From Camellia lanceoleosa (taxonomy: Eukaryota; Streptophyta; Magnoliopsida; Ericales; Theaceae): a stretch of 64,000 nt of DNA. Below are positions 44,058 to 56,296 of the stretch, in pieces. The translations under genes were made by a program, and so were the position numbers. The DNA lies in the NCBI GenBank assembly GCA_025200525.1, contig CM045761.1, forward strand, positions 79,699,551 through 79,763,550. The letters run 5' to 3'. Position 1 is the stretch's first letter, and each line of letters begins with the position of its first letter. The notes beneath the pieces were generated by a model that worked only from the letters and a program-made list of their open reading frames with translations, was not told the origin of the DNA and made no database searches.

Positions 44058-47000
44058 ATGGATGTAAGTATTTTTCTCTCAGCACAACTTCTCAAAAATG
44101 TTCACATTTTGTACTACTAGTACTACTTTTTACAATATACTACGATGTTTGATTAGTGTTTTTTTTTAATTGTGTTATTGCTGAATAGGACTTTCGGAGA
44201 AGCCATGTACCGGCTTTCGGAAGCTGGGATTGCACCGACGATCTCCCTTTCACTCAGTGCTTCGAATCGGCGAGGCAAGCCGGCTTGCTTCGCTACAGCT
44301 ACTCTGCAGATCGCGATCTCTATGTCGCCGGCGATTTGTACGAGAACGACGTCGTCACTCCCGCCATGATCGTCGTCCCTCGCCGAAGGGTAAGCATAAC
44401 CAACTCTGTTTTCGATTTTGAAAGCATTTTTGTTGTTTTTTGAAAGCGAACTTTGTGTTTTTGTTTTTGGAAAATGGGGACATTGTTGTGATGAGTGTTT
44501 TTGTTTTTGTTTTTTTTGAAGGCAAAAGCACGTTACCCTCATGTGAAAGGAGCGAAAAAGGAGGCATGGGTGGTGTGTGATGTGAAGGAACCGCCGAGCC
44601 CTGTTTCTCTTTCGCCACCGCCGCCACAGCCGAGAAAAACCCCCAAAGCTGTTGACGAAGATCTCTACAAGATCTCGCCGGAACTCCTCCGCGCCAAGCA
44701 CCGAAGAGTGAGTTTGTTCTTCCGTACCATACATTTTCTTTTTCTTCTCGCTCTCGTAGTAGCTAAAGCTACATGTCTGTCACATTCATGGCAGCGTAGT
44801 TGGAAAACCATGAAAAACCAACAAAAGGGAGGAAAAAATTACAGTAATACTCCGTTTGGATGGAGTCAATGGGGGAAAAGATGATAAGAAGGACAAGTTT
44901 TTATCATTTTTGTTTATAAATTACACTCTTTTGGAAGGAGAGGTTTGGTAAAAAAATAAAAATAAAATAAAAATTGTGAGGATAAGAAATTTGTTCATTT
45001 GTTCAGATTGTTAAGGAAGTGAAATGGTGATAAAAGAATTTTCACTTAAAGGGTGTGTGTTTTGTTTCTCATCAAGAATGATGAGATTTTTTTTTTTTTT
45101 TTTACTAAGAGTTATAAGATTTGGTGAAAAAAAAATGAATGTAATGAATTTTTTTTTAAAATATTATAATTATCCTATGATGGAAGAAATTAGAAAAATA
45201 ACTAATTAATATAAAAAATTATTTTGGTAAAATGAAATAAAATATTTTTTTTCTTTCTTTTATTTACCCTATCTCTCTCTCTCTTTTTTTATTTTTATTT
45301 TTATTGATCCAAACATAATGATATTTTTTTCATCTCACTATCCAAAGGGAGTGTAAGTGATAAATGGTAACAAATAATGAGAAGAGTAATAAAATGAATA
45401 ATACATCCTTAAAGTAAAAGTGTATTAAAAACATATATATCACTCATATGCCTCTCACTTGCATTGTGTATTTACTAACTCAATGTGAATGAAAAATGAT
45501 TTAACTACCTAATTTCTCTTCCCAAATAACATGACAAATAAAATTTAAAAAATTAATTTACATTTAAATATTTTTTTAGAACTCTCTTTATATCCATTTT
45601 GTCTTATCATATCATTGTAGAAGTTGTGGAGAAAAAACATTGTGTTGATGTAACACTAATGTAGTGAAAAATATATATATATATATATATATTTTTCTCA
45701 TCTCACCACCAACTGGAGTGTAAAGTTATTTTTTTTAACAATGATAGAGGATCCTAATTTTTATGGCTCAAATGGTTCGAATTTGCCAAAACGACGTCGT
45801 TTTGAGTACAAAATAACATCAAAATTACCAAAACGACGTCGTTTTGACAATTTTGAGTCATTTGAGCCACAAAAATTAGAGCCCCCAAATATTTTTCTAT
45901 TTTTTTAGTGTTTTTTTTTTTACCGGAAGAGTGTAGAGTTATTTTTTACTCAAAAAATTTGTCGAAAAGTTTATGTGGAATGAAAAAGTTAGGATGAGAT
46001 TGCCAAGTTTGGCATGATTGAAAAAAGATAAAAAGTCAAAAAGTCACTATCTTATTTAAGTCACATTATCTTATTTAAGTCACATTACCTCTCTAACACA
46101 TCACTTCAAACCCAACCCAAACCCAACCCATATTTCATAAAAAGTCAAAAAGTGCACTTATTTAGTCTTCCCAAACTAGGCCAAAAATCTGTGTGCATAG
46201 AATGAATGTACATCATAAAATTAATTTTGTTTTTGTTTTAATGAAATTTTAAATAAATATTCTAAATATGTAATAGAGAAAGAAAAAAAAAACCCTACTA
46301 AACCATGTATTAATATCATCACCACAAAAGTTGACAAAATGGGGACCACTGGTGATTATCGTTTGAATCATGTGATAGAGAATCACGCGATAGAGAATCA
46401 TGCCCCCCTTTAATCAATGGCGTAGACTTTTGATTGTTGATTTTGTGTAAATTAGGTGGGTCCCATGTAATAAAAATACACAAATAACAGTTTTTTGGGT
46501 AAGTTAAAAAGAAAAAGAAAGTAAAAGCAGTTGCTTCAATGGCGTACTGTACTGAATGATTTTAATTGTTTCCATGTGATAGTTCATCATAGTGGAACTG
46601 TGATTACTGATAAATTCGAATTTAGGGTCTCTGTCCATAAGGAGGGTTTGGATAGAATGTGTGATGGAGCATACAATCCTATGGACTCAAAAGAATTATT
46701 CAATATTTATGGGGTGAAAATTAAATTTGTATAGTATAAGATTTATAATAAATGTGAGTTATAAATTGATATTTTTAGATGAAAATTCTAAGTAAAATTT
46801 CTAATCCACACTCTGAAGCACCACACCACAATGTGTGATAAATATCAAAGAATTATTTAATTTGCTTTTCATTCTAGTTAACGAAATATTACATTAATCA
46901 CAATAGGTTTACATTTAGCCTTACTTTTAAGCTACATTTAGTTAAAAGATTTGATGAGAAAAATGAAAAAGGGAAAAGAAACGTAATTTTATTTTTCGTT

Positions 47001-47439
47001 TGGGTATAATGAAAATACAAGGGAAAAGAAAGTGAGAAAGAAATGTAATGCCACCTTTTGTCTTTTAAATTAACTTAGACGGTGTTTTGTTCGTGAATTT
47101 AAGGAGATATTTGAAACGGAAAAGGAAAAGATATGTAAAATTAGTTAAAACTAGATATATTTTATTTACATTTCACATATCTTTTTCATTTTTTTTTTTT
47201 TTTTTCTAAATTTTTTCCTAAATCCTTAAACCAAACACAGTCTTGGGCGCACTTTTTTTTTTTTTTTTTTTTTTTTTCAACTAAACTCCTATTAATTTTT
47301 TTTTTTCATTTTCTTTCTATTTTCCTTTTCCTTTTTATTTCTCTAGTGATTTTATATTTACTGATATATTTTTGTGTGTTTGCAGAAGAGAGGATGGGGC
47401 TTGTTTTCCAGCTGCCTGATGCCGACCTGTGCCTCATGA
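44058..47439 (+). CDS. RIN4/NOI-family protein, 148 aa, four exons
   Basis: Exons 44058-44063, 44189-44389, 44522-44707 and 47386-47439. Every intron begins GT and ends AG, and all junctions are in phase 0. Residues 9-15 are VPAFGSW, the AvrRpt2-cleavage/NOI core, followed by PFTQCFESAR. The block DLYENDVVTPAMIVVPRR (residues ~51-68) and a conserved EDLYKISPELL follow. The C-terminus (WGLFSSCLMPTCAS) has two Cys suited to palmitoylation, so plasma-membrane attachment is expected. Family members such as RIN4 regulate plant immunity and are cut by a bacterial effector protease at the NOI core; this paralogue's own role is unknown. Intron 3 (2.7 kb) is unusually long and full of MITEs. It is the only apparently intact host gene in the window. 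Confidence 0.93.
44842..45365. mobile_element. Foldback MITE in intron 3
   Basis: Left end TAATACTCCGTTTGGATGGAG, right end inverted TTACACTCCCTTTGGATAGTG. The interior is AT-rich with ATGATAAGA / TTATCA pairs. Confidence 0.65.
45749..45884. mobile_element. 136-bp foldback in intron 3 with two CAAAACGACGTCGTTTTG palindromes
   Basis: Arms of ~60 bp: CTAATTTTTATGGCTCAAAT on the left, and the complement of the right arm reads CTAATTTTTGTGGCTCAAAT. Each arm carries the perfect 18-bp palindrome (45787-45804 and 45829-45846). Confidence 0.85.
46000..46184. mobile_element. Foldback MITE in intron 3
   Basis: CCAAGTTTGGCA with AAAGTCAAAAAGT on the left is mirrored by AAAGTCAAAAAGTGC and TTCCCAAACTAGGCC on the right in TIR context. 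CTTATTTAAGTCACATTA is duplicated in tandem in the centre. Confidence 0.5.
47078..47246. mobile_element. Foldback MITE near the end of intron 3
   Basis: Left end AGACGGTGTTTTGTTCGTG, right end inverted AGACTGTGTTTGGTTTAAG, about 140 bp upstream of the exon 4 acceptor. The interior includes a T-run. Confidence 0.6.
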
Positions 47440-48060
47440 ATCTGGGTGTGGAGCTTATAATCCAACGTACATATAAATGGCAAATGGGAAGAACTTTATA
47501 TGTATACATATATATGAGTGGTGTTAATGTATTTTTTGTGTTAGAGAGAGATTGTTGGCTGGATGGAGGAGAAGATGAATTATTCATCATTATCATATGA
47601 TAATGGGGTTAAAGGGAACGTTTTTATTCCTTTGTTTTGTGGGCTTTTTTAGGTGTCAATCTCTGCTGCTTGTTCAGATCCAGACTATATTATGCCTATT
47701 GGATATGAAATAGGGGAGTATTGGAATTTGAGCTTTAAGAAAAAGTGATTAAAAAAAAAAACAGATCAATTTGGTACTATTACTACTACTACTACTAGTG
47801 CTGCTTCTTGTTCTCCATCTTCAAATTATGGTGTCCATTTTATTGTGTAAAATATTTTACATATTATGTTGTCCATTCATTCTTCTTTGTGGTCTCAATA
47901 CATTCGTACCACTAAGACTTATCCATGAGATTTCCTATTTCCCATTTTCCGTTTAGTGGTTATTTTTCATTTCATTATCCTCTATATTCTTTCATATGTG
48001 AAAGTATAATGATGATTTCCATAAATATGAAAATCATTTGTACAATAATATTTTATGAAA
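47440..48060 (+). other. 3' UTR and downstream of the RIN4/NOI gene
   Basis: Composition stays less AT-extreme to about 47950. No unique polyadenylation signal can be picked. It includes a short CTA repeat at 47780-47800. Confidence 0.4.
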
Positions 48061-50739
48061 CTTAATTTTTGTACACTTTATCGTTATTGTTGGGCTTACG
48101 AGATAGAACATTTTGGATCATTGTCGCGGAGAGCATCAAAATGAAGTATGGAGAAGTATGAAGAATAATGGTATGAAAGGGGAAGTCATTCTTTATTGTC
48201 ATGGCTTCTATTTATATATATATATATATACCATGAAAATATCAATCTTTCAAAGCAGTGTCTTATTATAATTTATAAGGTAAATAATTTAAATAAATTA
48301 TAATAGAAAAAAAAAAAAACCAAATTGTTAGTGGGCGGGAAAAGTCCCACAATTATAGATGCAAATATTTTTTTTTATTTTATTTACATCTGTGTATTTA
48401 TATATGGGATTTTTATGTTCCTAACACAGTCACTAGATTAATTGTGTGTTTTTTTCTTTAAATGTCAAGTTTATTAATTCCTAAAAAACTTAGCTTGGTT
48501 TGCTGACATGTTAGGCTGTTGTGCTATAAATGCATGATTATCATTCTGTCCTCAGAATTGTGAAAATAAATTATATGCTACAATTTTTTCAGGATAATGA
48601 TCATTTTTGTTTTAAAAAATGTTGAGAGTGTGTCAATCAAATCATTTTTTATTTAATTATTAAAAATTGTGAAGTTTCAATAAATTTTAAAATATAATTT
48701 TATGAATTGTTTAATTTTATTTTTTTTTATGAACTCAAAATTTATATTAAAGTATAAATTATATAAAATGGTAGTTACTTACACATTTAAGTTTAATTTA
48801 AATGTGAAATTATACATTTGGGTAATTTACACTATAAAAATTTTGTATTTTCTCTTCTAAAACAAAACTTACATTACAAACAAGAACGTAACACTTCAAT
48901 ATAACACTTTAATAACGTAAAACTCTAATGTATCACACAAAAAAATTCACGAGTGTACTTTTTTCCAAATGCAATAACGTAACACTAAAAAAAAAAAACA
49001 AAAAACAAAAATTAGTATACTTTTCTCAAACATAAAATTCCAATGTAACACACAAAAATATTTAAAAATTCCTTAGCATATTTTTCCTAAACGTAACACT
49101 CACCGTTTGAAATTATACATTTATCCAAACTTAATAAGAAATTTTTGTACTCTTTTTAGAATAGTTTAAAGAATTTCACATCTTTTTTTTTTTAGTGTTC
49201 TATTTGGAAAAAATACACTATGAAATTTTTTTGTGTTATATTGGAGGATTACCTTTGAGAAAAGTATGCTAACAAGTTTTTTTAATGTGTTACATTTGAG
49301 TGTTACGTTTGAGTGTTACATTGGAGTATTACAGTTTGAAATTATACATTTGTCCAAAACTTACTAAGGAGTTTTTGTATTCTTTTTGAAATGTTTGAAT
49401 AATCTCATATCTTTTTAAAATGTTTGAAAAATCTTATATTTCAAATCATTTTTGTACTCCTTTTGAAATATTTGAAGAATCTCACATTTCAAGTCATTTC
49501 AAATAAAATAAAATTCTCATATAAAAATTAATTTCAAATTTGATTTTCAAAGCTTGTGTATTTTACCTTTCTAGTAGAAAATAAAAAAGAAAAAAGAAAG
49601 AAATATAACAGAAATAAAAGTATAACTGTAAATTCAATTTACAAATAACATATTAAATTTACTTTTTTAAAATCAATGAAATTATAATAAAAAAATATTT
49701 TGAAATTAAATGAATTAACATTTCTTAAAATATGATTTATAGGTAAATTTTTCTTTAAACATAACTTAAAAACATCAATCATAACGTAAATGGAATACTT
49801 TCAGTCCATACACTTGTAATATTATTATCTTTAGTTCTAGTGTGCCCCGAGTCCCTAACAACATTTGCATGCTTTTATTTTTTAAAAAGAAATTGTTATT
49901 GCTTCTTTTTTCTTTCTTTTTTTCCTTTTTCTTTTTCTAAAGCAAAGATGATAAAATAGACTGAGACTGCCCTACATGAAAAGTAAAGAGTAGACTTTGA
50001 TGACAAAAATTTGAAAGCAAATCGAGAAAGAAGAAAAGATATGTGTATGTTCCTTTTAGGGAAATTTTTTTAAAGATCCCTCGTATTAATATTTTATAAC
50101 ATAATGAATATGAAATATTTTTAAAATAGTTTGGAATTCCTCAAATTTTTATAGAGAAATTTTGATTCAAAGAAATTTTGAAATACAGAGAAATTTGTCT
50201 GAAATTTCTTTGGTTTGAAATCTTTCTAATTTGCTCACAAATTTCTTTGTGTTTTGACCAAATTTTTTTTCTTTCTGATTTGCTCACAATTTTCTCTGTA
50301 TTTTGAACAAATCAGAAAAAATTGAGCTACTTAAAAACCAATTTTTCTATCATTTTTATAAGGTAACACCATGCTAAATTTATCAAAAAACTTAAAATAC
50401 AAAATCTAATTACAGTTTAAAAAACAACAAACACTACACATCCCAAAAGATCAAAAATAAAATTCAAAGTTAGAAATCCAGTGAAAATCAAACAAGCAAC
50501 ATAAATTAGTGAGAGTTTAATGTGGGTAGGAAAAATTCAAATGCTAGAGAAAATTTGAGAGAAAATCAAAGAGACAATTAGTCAGAAAAAATCAAACAAA
50601 GCACAGAGAAAAAAAGAAAATTAATCTAAAGGGGATATCTTTACTGTCAGAGAAAATTCATTTCAAAAGGAAAATTAAACACAATGAGACAACTAATCAG
50701 TGAAAATCAAAAAAAGTAACCTAAATTAGTGAGAATTTA
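48061..50739. other. AT-rich intergenic DNA with internal repeats
   Basis: No gene. (TA)n at 48216-48232. 48880-49330 carries GTAACACTC / GAGTGTTAC motifs in opposite orientations. A ~50-bp phrase beginning TTTGAAATTATACATTT occurs at 49107 and 49336. 50150-50680 contains AGAGAAATTT-like motifs similar to the 19.7-kb cluster. Confidence 0.45.
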
Positions 50740-51491
50740 GGGCTGGTTTGGGGTGTACTAAAAAAGTGTACTTTTTGGCTTTTTGGACTAAAAAAGTTGA
50801 GAAAAAAATATGAAAGTTTGGGTTAACTTTTTGGATTTTTTTGAAAAAATGTGTATTAAAAAATTGTATAAAAAGAGTGGGTAAGAGATGAATAGTGACA
50901 GGTGGGCCCCAGCAGTACATTTCGGCAGCTGTGAGGAGGAGTTGGAAATTATTGGCTAGTTTTTTTACAATGCATCAGATGGTTTTGTTTGGTCGTGGAG
51001 GTCATCACGGTCCATTTAATAATCTGAACCGTCAATGTGTATAACTCGTCGAACACTATGTACCTGTAAAAAATCACGTTAATCGGACATCGATAGCTAT
51101 CTGATCAGATATATTTATTTCTCAATCATTAATTATAACATCATCCATTTTTCGTACATAACTGATCTGATCATATAGTTATCGATATCCGATCAATGTG
51201 ATTTTTTGCAGACATATAGTACTCGATGAGTTCTACATATTTAACGGTTCAGATTATCAACACGGGACCCCTGATAACCTCCACAGGCCAAACGCGGTGT
51301 GTGTGCCAATCACACCCAATCATTTCAACATTGGGCAGTGGCGCAGCGCAGCAGCCTGAAGTTGTTGACTTCGGCTGTACTTTTTTGCAAAAAAAATTGA
51401 TTTTTTTTTTTTTGGTGAATAGTGACATCTTTTTAGATTTTGAAGTAACTTTTTGACTTTTTGACTTATATAAAACATGCCAAACAAGCCC
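50740..51491. mobile_element. Tourist-like MITE (TTA duplication) with another MITE nested in it
   Basis: Ends GGGCTGGTTTGG and inverted GGGCTTGTTTGG, flanked by TTA (50737-50739, 51492-51494), consistent with PIF/Harbinger. The inner part contains a separate foldback (50985-51297). Confidence 0.8.
50985..51297. mobile_element. Nested foldback MITE (AATCTGAACCGT family), copy 4
   Basis: The left arm GTCGTGGAGGTCATCACGG, then AATAATCTGAACCGTCAAT, matches the complement of the right arm CCTGTGGAGGTTATCAGGG, then GATAATCTGAACCGTTAAA. Arms are ~120 bp with GATCAGATATATT at the turn. Confidence 0.8.
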
Positions 51492-51701
51492 TTAATGTTT
51501 TCAGGAAAAATTCAAATACTAGAGAAAATTCAACTGAAGGAATAAATTTTCTTCCTCTTCTTCTTCTTTTTCATGTCAGTATGAGATTCACAGCAACGAC
51601 GTCGTTGTCTTGTAGCCCGTATATATAGAGATAGAGAGAATACAGAGGAGAGAAAGGGGGGAGAGAGAGAGAGAAGATGTGATATATGGGTGTGGGTGAG
51701 G

Positions 51702-52724
51702 GAGTCCGAACCTCGGCCGCATATTCCTACAGCCATCCCTGCGACACCCCAAAACGGCATCGTTATGGGGCCAAATTTGAATAAATAAATAAAAAAGTAC
51801 AGAACAAAAGCAAGGAAGGGTTGTCTTCTTTCTTGACCTTTTCTGGTTCTCTCCCAAAACTGAATACAGAGAGAGAGAGAGAGAGAAGCCAAAATCAAAC
51901 CCACCTCCATGAAATCAATCAGCAAAATGCCAAGTTTTAAATCAAACTTCACATTCAACCCATTAATGGCGTCGAAAAATGGGTCTCTCTCTCTTTCTCT
52001 GCTTTGTTTTTTTTTTTTTTTTAGTTATTGTTGTTGATGATGATGATGAAATTTGATTTTAGTTCTTGGGTTTGAAATTTTGGATGGGTAAAATGTTTTG
52101 ATAATGCTTGATGATGCTTGATGAAATTTCGGGTGGATACAAAATACACATAAACAACACAAACATAAACAAGAAAATTTCATTTTGGTTGGATACAAAA
52201 TACAGAATGCTTGATGAAATAAAAATGTTTTGATGATACTTAATCAAATGGGTTGTCTTCTTTGTCTTCTTTCTTTGCCTTTTCTGGTTCTGAATCGACT
52301 CTGATTGTTGAAACTCGAAGAACGAGTTGAGAGGCGAAATAGGTGATGTCGGAGGGAAGTTTCGGCTGAAGGTGTTGGGCGGAGTGAGAAGTGAGTTTCG
52401 GTCTGAGCCGAGAACAGAGCTCTGTTTCAGGAGATTTGGGAAAGAAGAGTTCAATCAATTGGTGGTGTCGATAGGGTACGAAAATGGGTCGCTCGACATC
52501 GTCTGAGATGTTTCGAGACTTGCAAGACCCAAATGATGATCGGAGCATGCGATGATCTGAGATGTTTCTTCTCCCTTCTTCCTTCCTCCTTCCTTGCTTC
52601 TTCTTCCTTCCTTGCTTTTGTTCTGTATTTTTTTTTTTTTTAATTCAAATTTGGCCTCAAAACGATGCCGTTTTGGGGCGCCGCAAGAATGGCCGTAGGA
52701 ATATGCGGCCGAGGATCCGGACTC
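51702..52724. mobile_element. Non-autonomous MULE, 1023 bp, 10-bp TSD
   Basis: Left end GAGTCCGAACCTCGGCCGC and inverted right end GAGTCCGGATCCTCGGCCGC continue as a ~130-bp TIR that includes CCCCAAAACGGCATCGTT and AGAACAAAAGCAAGGAAGG. It is flanked by the 10-bp duplication GTGGGTGAGG (51692-51701, 52725-52734), the size expected for Mutator-like elements. The interior (52059-52548) has minus-strand open frames of ~100-130 codons, with FGSCKSRNISDDVERP and SPETELCSRLRPKLTSH. I do not recognise them; they may be captured host sequence. Confidence 0.9.
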
Positions 52725-52734
52725 GTGGGTGAGG

Positions 52735-53035
52735 GACCTTAGGTTATAAAAAAAAAAAATTATATTATGGACCTCTCCCATTACTAAAAGTTGAAGAGAG
52801 ATATTAGACCCATTTTCCCTTCTTTTTAAGCCTTATTTCATAAAGTCTTTTTGTTTTTGTGTGTTTTTTTAATCATATATTTTCAAAATATTTAGAAATT
52901 AGAAAGTAATTTCATTTTTAAAAAAAATGCTGCAACAATTTTGAAATTTTGGAAGATTATTTATTTAATTTTGTCAAGACCAATTTTCAGTCATTCTTCT
53001 CTGTCTACCATCTCTTGTCACCACCACCATAGCAA
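52735..53035. other. AT-rich spacer
   Basis: Nothing recognised. Confidence 0.5.
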
Positions 53036-53340
53036 CATTATTTATAATCTACCTTTTTTTGATATTTTTTTTGTCTTTTAATCTTTTGCAAAAAGATTGT
53101 GAGAAATTAAAACAGAATATAATTAATATCATTATTAATTATTTATAATCTACCTTTTTTAATATTTTTTTTTGTCTTTTAATCTTTTGCATAAAGATTG
53201 TGAGAAATTAAAACAGAATATAGTTAATATCATTATTAATTATTTATAATCTACCTCTTTTTTAAATATTCTTTTTTGTCTTTTAATCTTTTGCAAAAAG
53301 ATTGTGAGAAATTAAAACAGAATGTAATTAATATCATTAC
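53036..53340 (+). repeat. Tandem repeat, ~102-bp unit, 3 copies
   Basis: TTTATAATCTACC, CTTTTAATCTTTTGCA and GATTGTGAGAAATTAAAAC recur at ~102-bp intervals three times with few changes, so a fairly recent amplification. Confidence 0.9.
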
Positions 53341-54084
53341 ACTTTATCTTACAAAAGTTTTTTTTTTTTTTTTTTTTTTTTGAATGATCGCTTTTTCACC
53401 TATAATGTTCACCAACCGACCTAATGTGAGACACATACAAAATTCAACCCTATTCTAAAAATATTGTAAATATTAGGAAAAATTTTAAATCAGTATATGT
53501 TTTTGAAATAATTTTAAATTAGTGATAAATTTTGCCAACTTTAATAATTAAAGTTATAAATTTTTCTTAAATTTATAAATATTTGTGAAGTTACCACTGA
53601 TTTGTAATTTTTCCTAAATAATCTTATGTCTTTAATTTTCCACTTTTATTTATAATTATTTTTATAATTGCAAACAAAAACTATCTATTTTCATTTTCAA
53701 AAGCTTATAAATAATTTACCAAATTTATTATCATTGTAAGCATACCACCAAAAAAAAAAAAATTGATTTCACAAAACAACTTTCTTTCATCCTTCTCCCA
53801 CTACCTCCGGGCACCATCACCGCTCATCACTTCCATTCCCACCCCATTTTTAATGGGGGGAATTTGTTAGAAGAATAAAGCTTGAGACCTCTAATTAGAG
53901 GTGTCACTAGTGATATAGTAGTGAGTCTCACTCACTGTTACAGATTTTTTGTTTTTTTTCACTTCACTAGTGATGGATTTAGAGCTCTAAATCATTGTTG
54001 TTTGTTAGAATGTTCTCTTTCAAGCACTTATATCTCAATTAATTAGTAAAGTAGTTTTGTACGTGCAGTTAAATAGGTTTATTT
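53341..54084. other. AT-rich spacer
   Basis: No gene. A T-run lies at 53359-53380. Confidence 0.45.
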
Positions 54085-54375
54085 CGGAACTCATTTCAAT
54101 AATTCGAACAATTCACATTTTAAAATACATCAAGTAGAACATACTTGTAAAAAATAAAGTTAATCAGATATCGTTCACCCATTCATCTACTTACATTTGT
54201 ATCTACAAAAATAAATAACTATTGTGATTTAAAGTAATGTATTAAAATGAATACAAATGTGAGTGGATGAATGGGTAAATGATATCCAATTAACTTGATT
54301 TTTTGTAGGTATGTTCTACTTGATGTATTCTAAAATGTGAACGGTTCGAAAATGGACCCCATTTGGTTACACAAC
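54085..54375. mobile_element. Foldback MITE (same family), copy 5
   Basis: CATCAAGTAGAACATACTTG and ATATCGTTCACCCATTCATC on the left pair with GATGAATGGGTAAATGATAT and AGGTATGTTCTACTTGATG on the right. Closest to copy 2. Confidence 0.75.
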
Positions 54376-56231
54376 AGTGGCTATTGTGCATCCCACACAG
54401 TAGCCACTCCAAATCTATTATTTTGGACATTTGATCTATCAAATTATAATTCTTATATTTAAGGTATTTTATGAGCAATTTTATCCTTAAAATATTTTTT
54501 AAACCATTAGCAATTCGTTGATATGAACATTCACATAAAGTAAATTTGACAGTGTGAATGTTCACATCATGAAATATTCACACTGTTAATATAGATATTA
54601 ATGTGCGCTTCACCTTATTATTATTAAGGATATTTTAGTAATTATGTCACCTATAAAACTTATTGGAACAATTAAAAAAAAAAAATTAAATGAAACAGAA
54701 GTAGGTGAGATGGAATTTATGGATAAATGTCCATTTTTTTAACACTATCATCAACTACTTCAATAATCACCTCTCATCAGATCACCACCTCCCCTAGTCA
54801 TCACTAACCACATTCTACCAGCGTCAACTACCTCTAGCCACCATCTCTTATTGGAAATCACTTTTAGTGGCTACCATCTCTGACCAATATATTCAATTGT
54901 GGATAACACCACCTCTTGCTATGCACTCCTTTCACTTATTTTCAAAAATTACTTTTAAAATACATATATATACCAAATTTTTATTTTACAAAATTAAACA
55001 TAGACATGTTTATATATATATTTTTAAATAAAATAATGACAAACTGTAAACCTTATCAAATTGTACCTACAGTTAGATATTGTTTGTATCTATATATATA
55101 ATGTAAAAATCCTAAAAACTAAAGTCATCCCCAAGGGGAAATATATCACACTCAAGTTCGGAAATTAGTTAAAATAATCAAAAGTTATTACTAAACACCC
55201 CTCCCTAAAAAAAAAAAAAAAAACCACTTTTCTATACGTCATTTCGTAAAAAATACAAATATCAACTAAAATAATTAATTACCAAAACAATTATGCAGAA
55301 AAAAAAAAGCTAAACACTGGGGACGGACCAGAGAGCTGTCAAAATTTGTGGTGGACATTGAGTGGGTGTATTGTGAAGCTAGTATGTATATATTGATATT
55401 TCTAAATAATCGTTTGGATAAAATTTATAAATTTGATTGAACTGGACAAGATTTTGTTCGAACTCATTATGAAGAAGCTAGTACATCCCAAACAATATAA
55501 TAATTTATGATTGGCAGTTGTTATGCAAACCAAAATATATTCAATTCCTCAACAAATTTTTTGGTCAAACTTAATCTCATTGTTAAGAAACATGTATGGT
55601 GTTAAATATACTTATCGATATACCAATTAGTGTATCAATATGATATTGTCACTTTAAAATTATAGAATGCACCTATTATATAAACTATAAAGACCTAAAA
55701 CTTTTAAAATTATGTCACATCATCTATTAGTACAAATTAATATACTAATTGACGCGTATAACTTTATTCATTTAAGAATCCTAGATATTTTAGGTAATTT
55801 ATCTATTTATTTATTTATTTTTAATGTAAATCTTTATCTAAAAATTTATTCTTGAACTTTCTAAATTTTTTGGGACAATTACAACAAAAAAAAAAAAAAC
55901 CTAGAGTTTGACAATTTTAACAAAATAAAATTTCAGTTTTCAATTTTGTCAATTTAAATTATAATCTTTTGATTTATTTTCAATTTAAATCATTTGCTTA
56001 TTTTTGTTAACTAAAATCGACGAAAAAATAATAATATTTTAATCATTAAATTCAATATAACATAAAATATTTAAAGTACCCATTTTCATTGAGTTTAATG
56101 ACTATTTTTTTTTGGTCAATTTACTTCACCAAAAAGAGTAAATGGTTTAAATTGAAGACAAATCAAAAGTTCAGAATTTAAATTGAAAAAATTAAAACTT
56201 ATTTTGTTAGAAGAGTCAAATTCTAAGATTC

Positions 56232-56296
<65 letters not shown>

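Noticed and set aside
44153..44734. 193-aa minus-strand ORF
   Set aside because: Antisense shadow of exons 2 and 3 of the RIN4/NOI gene, where the plus strand gives a coherent spliced protein.
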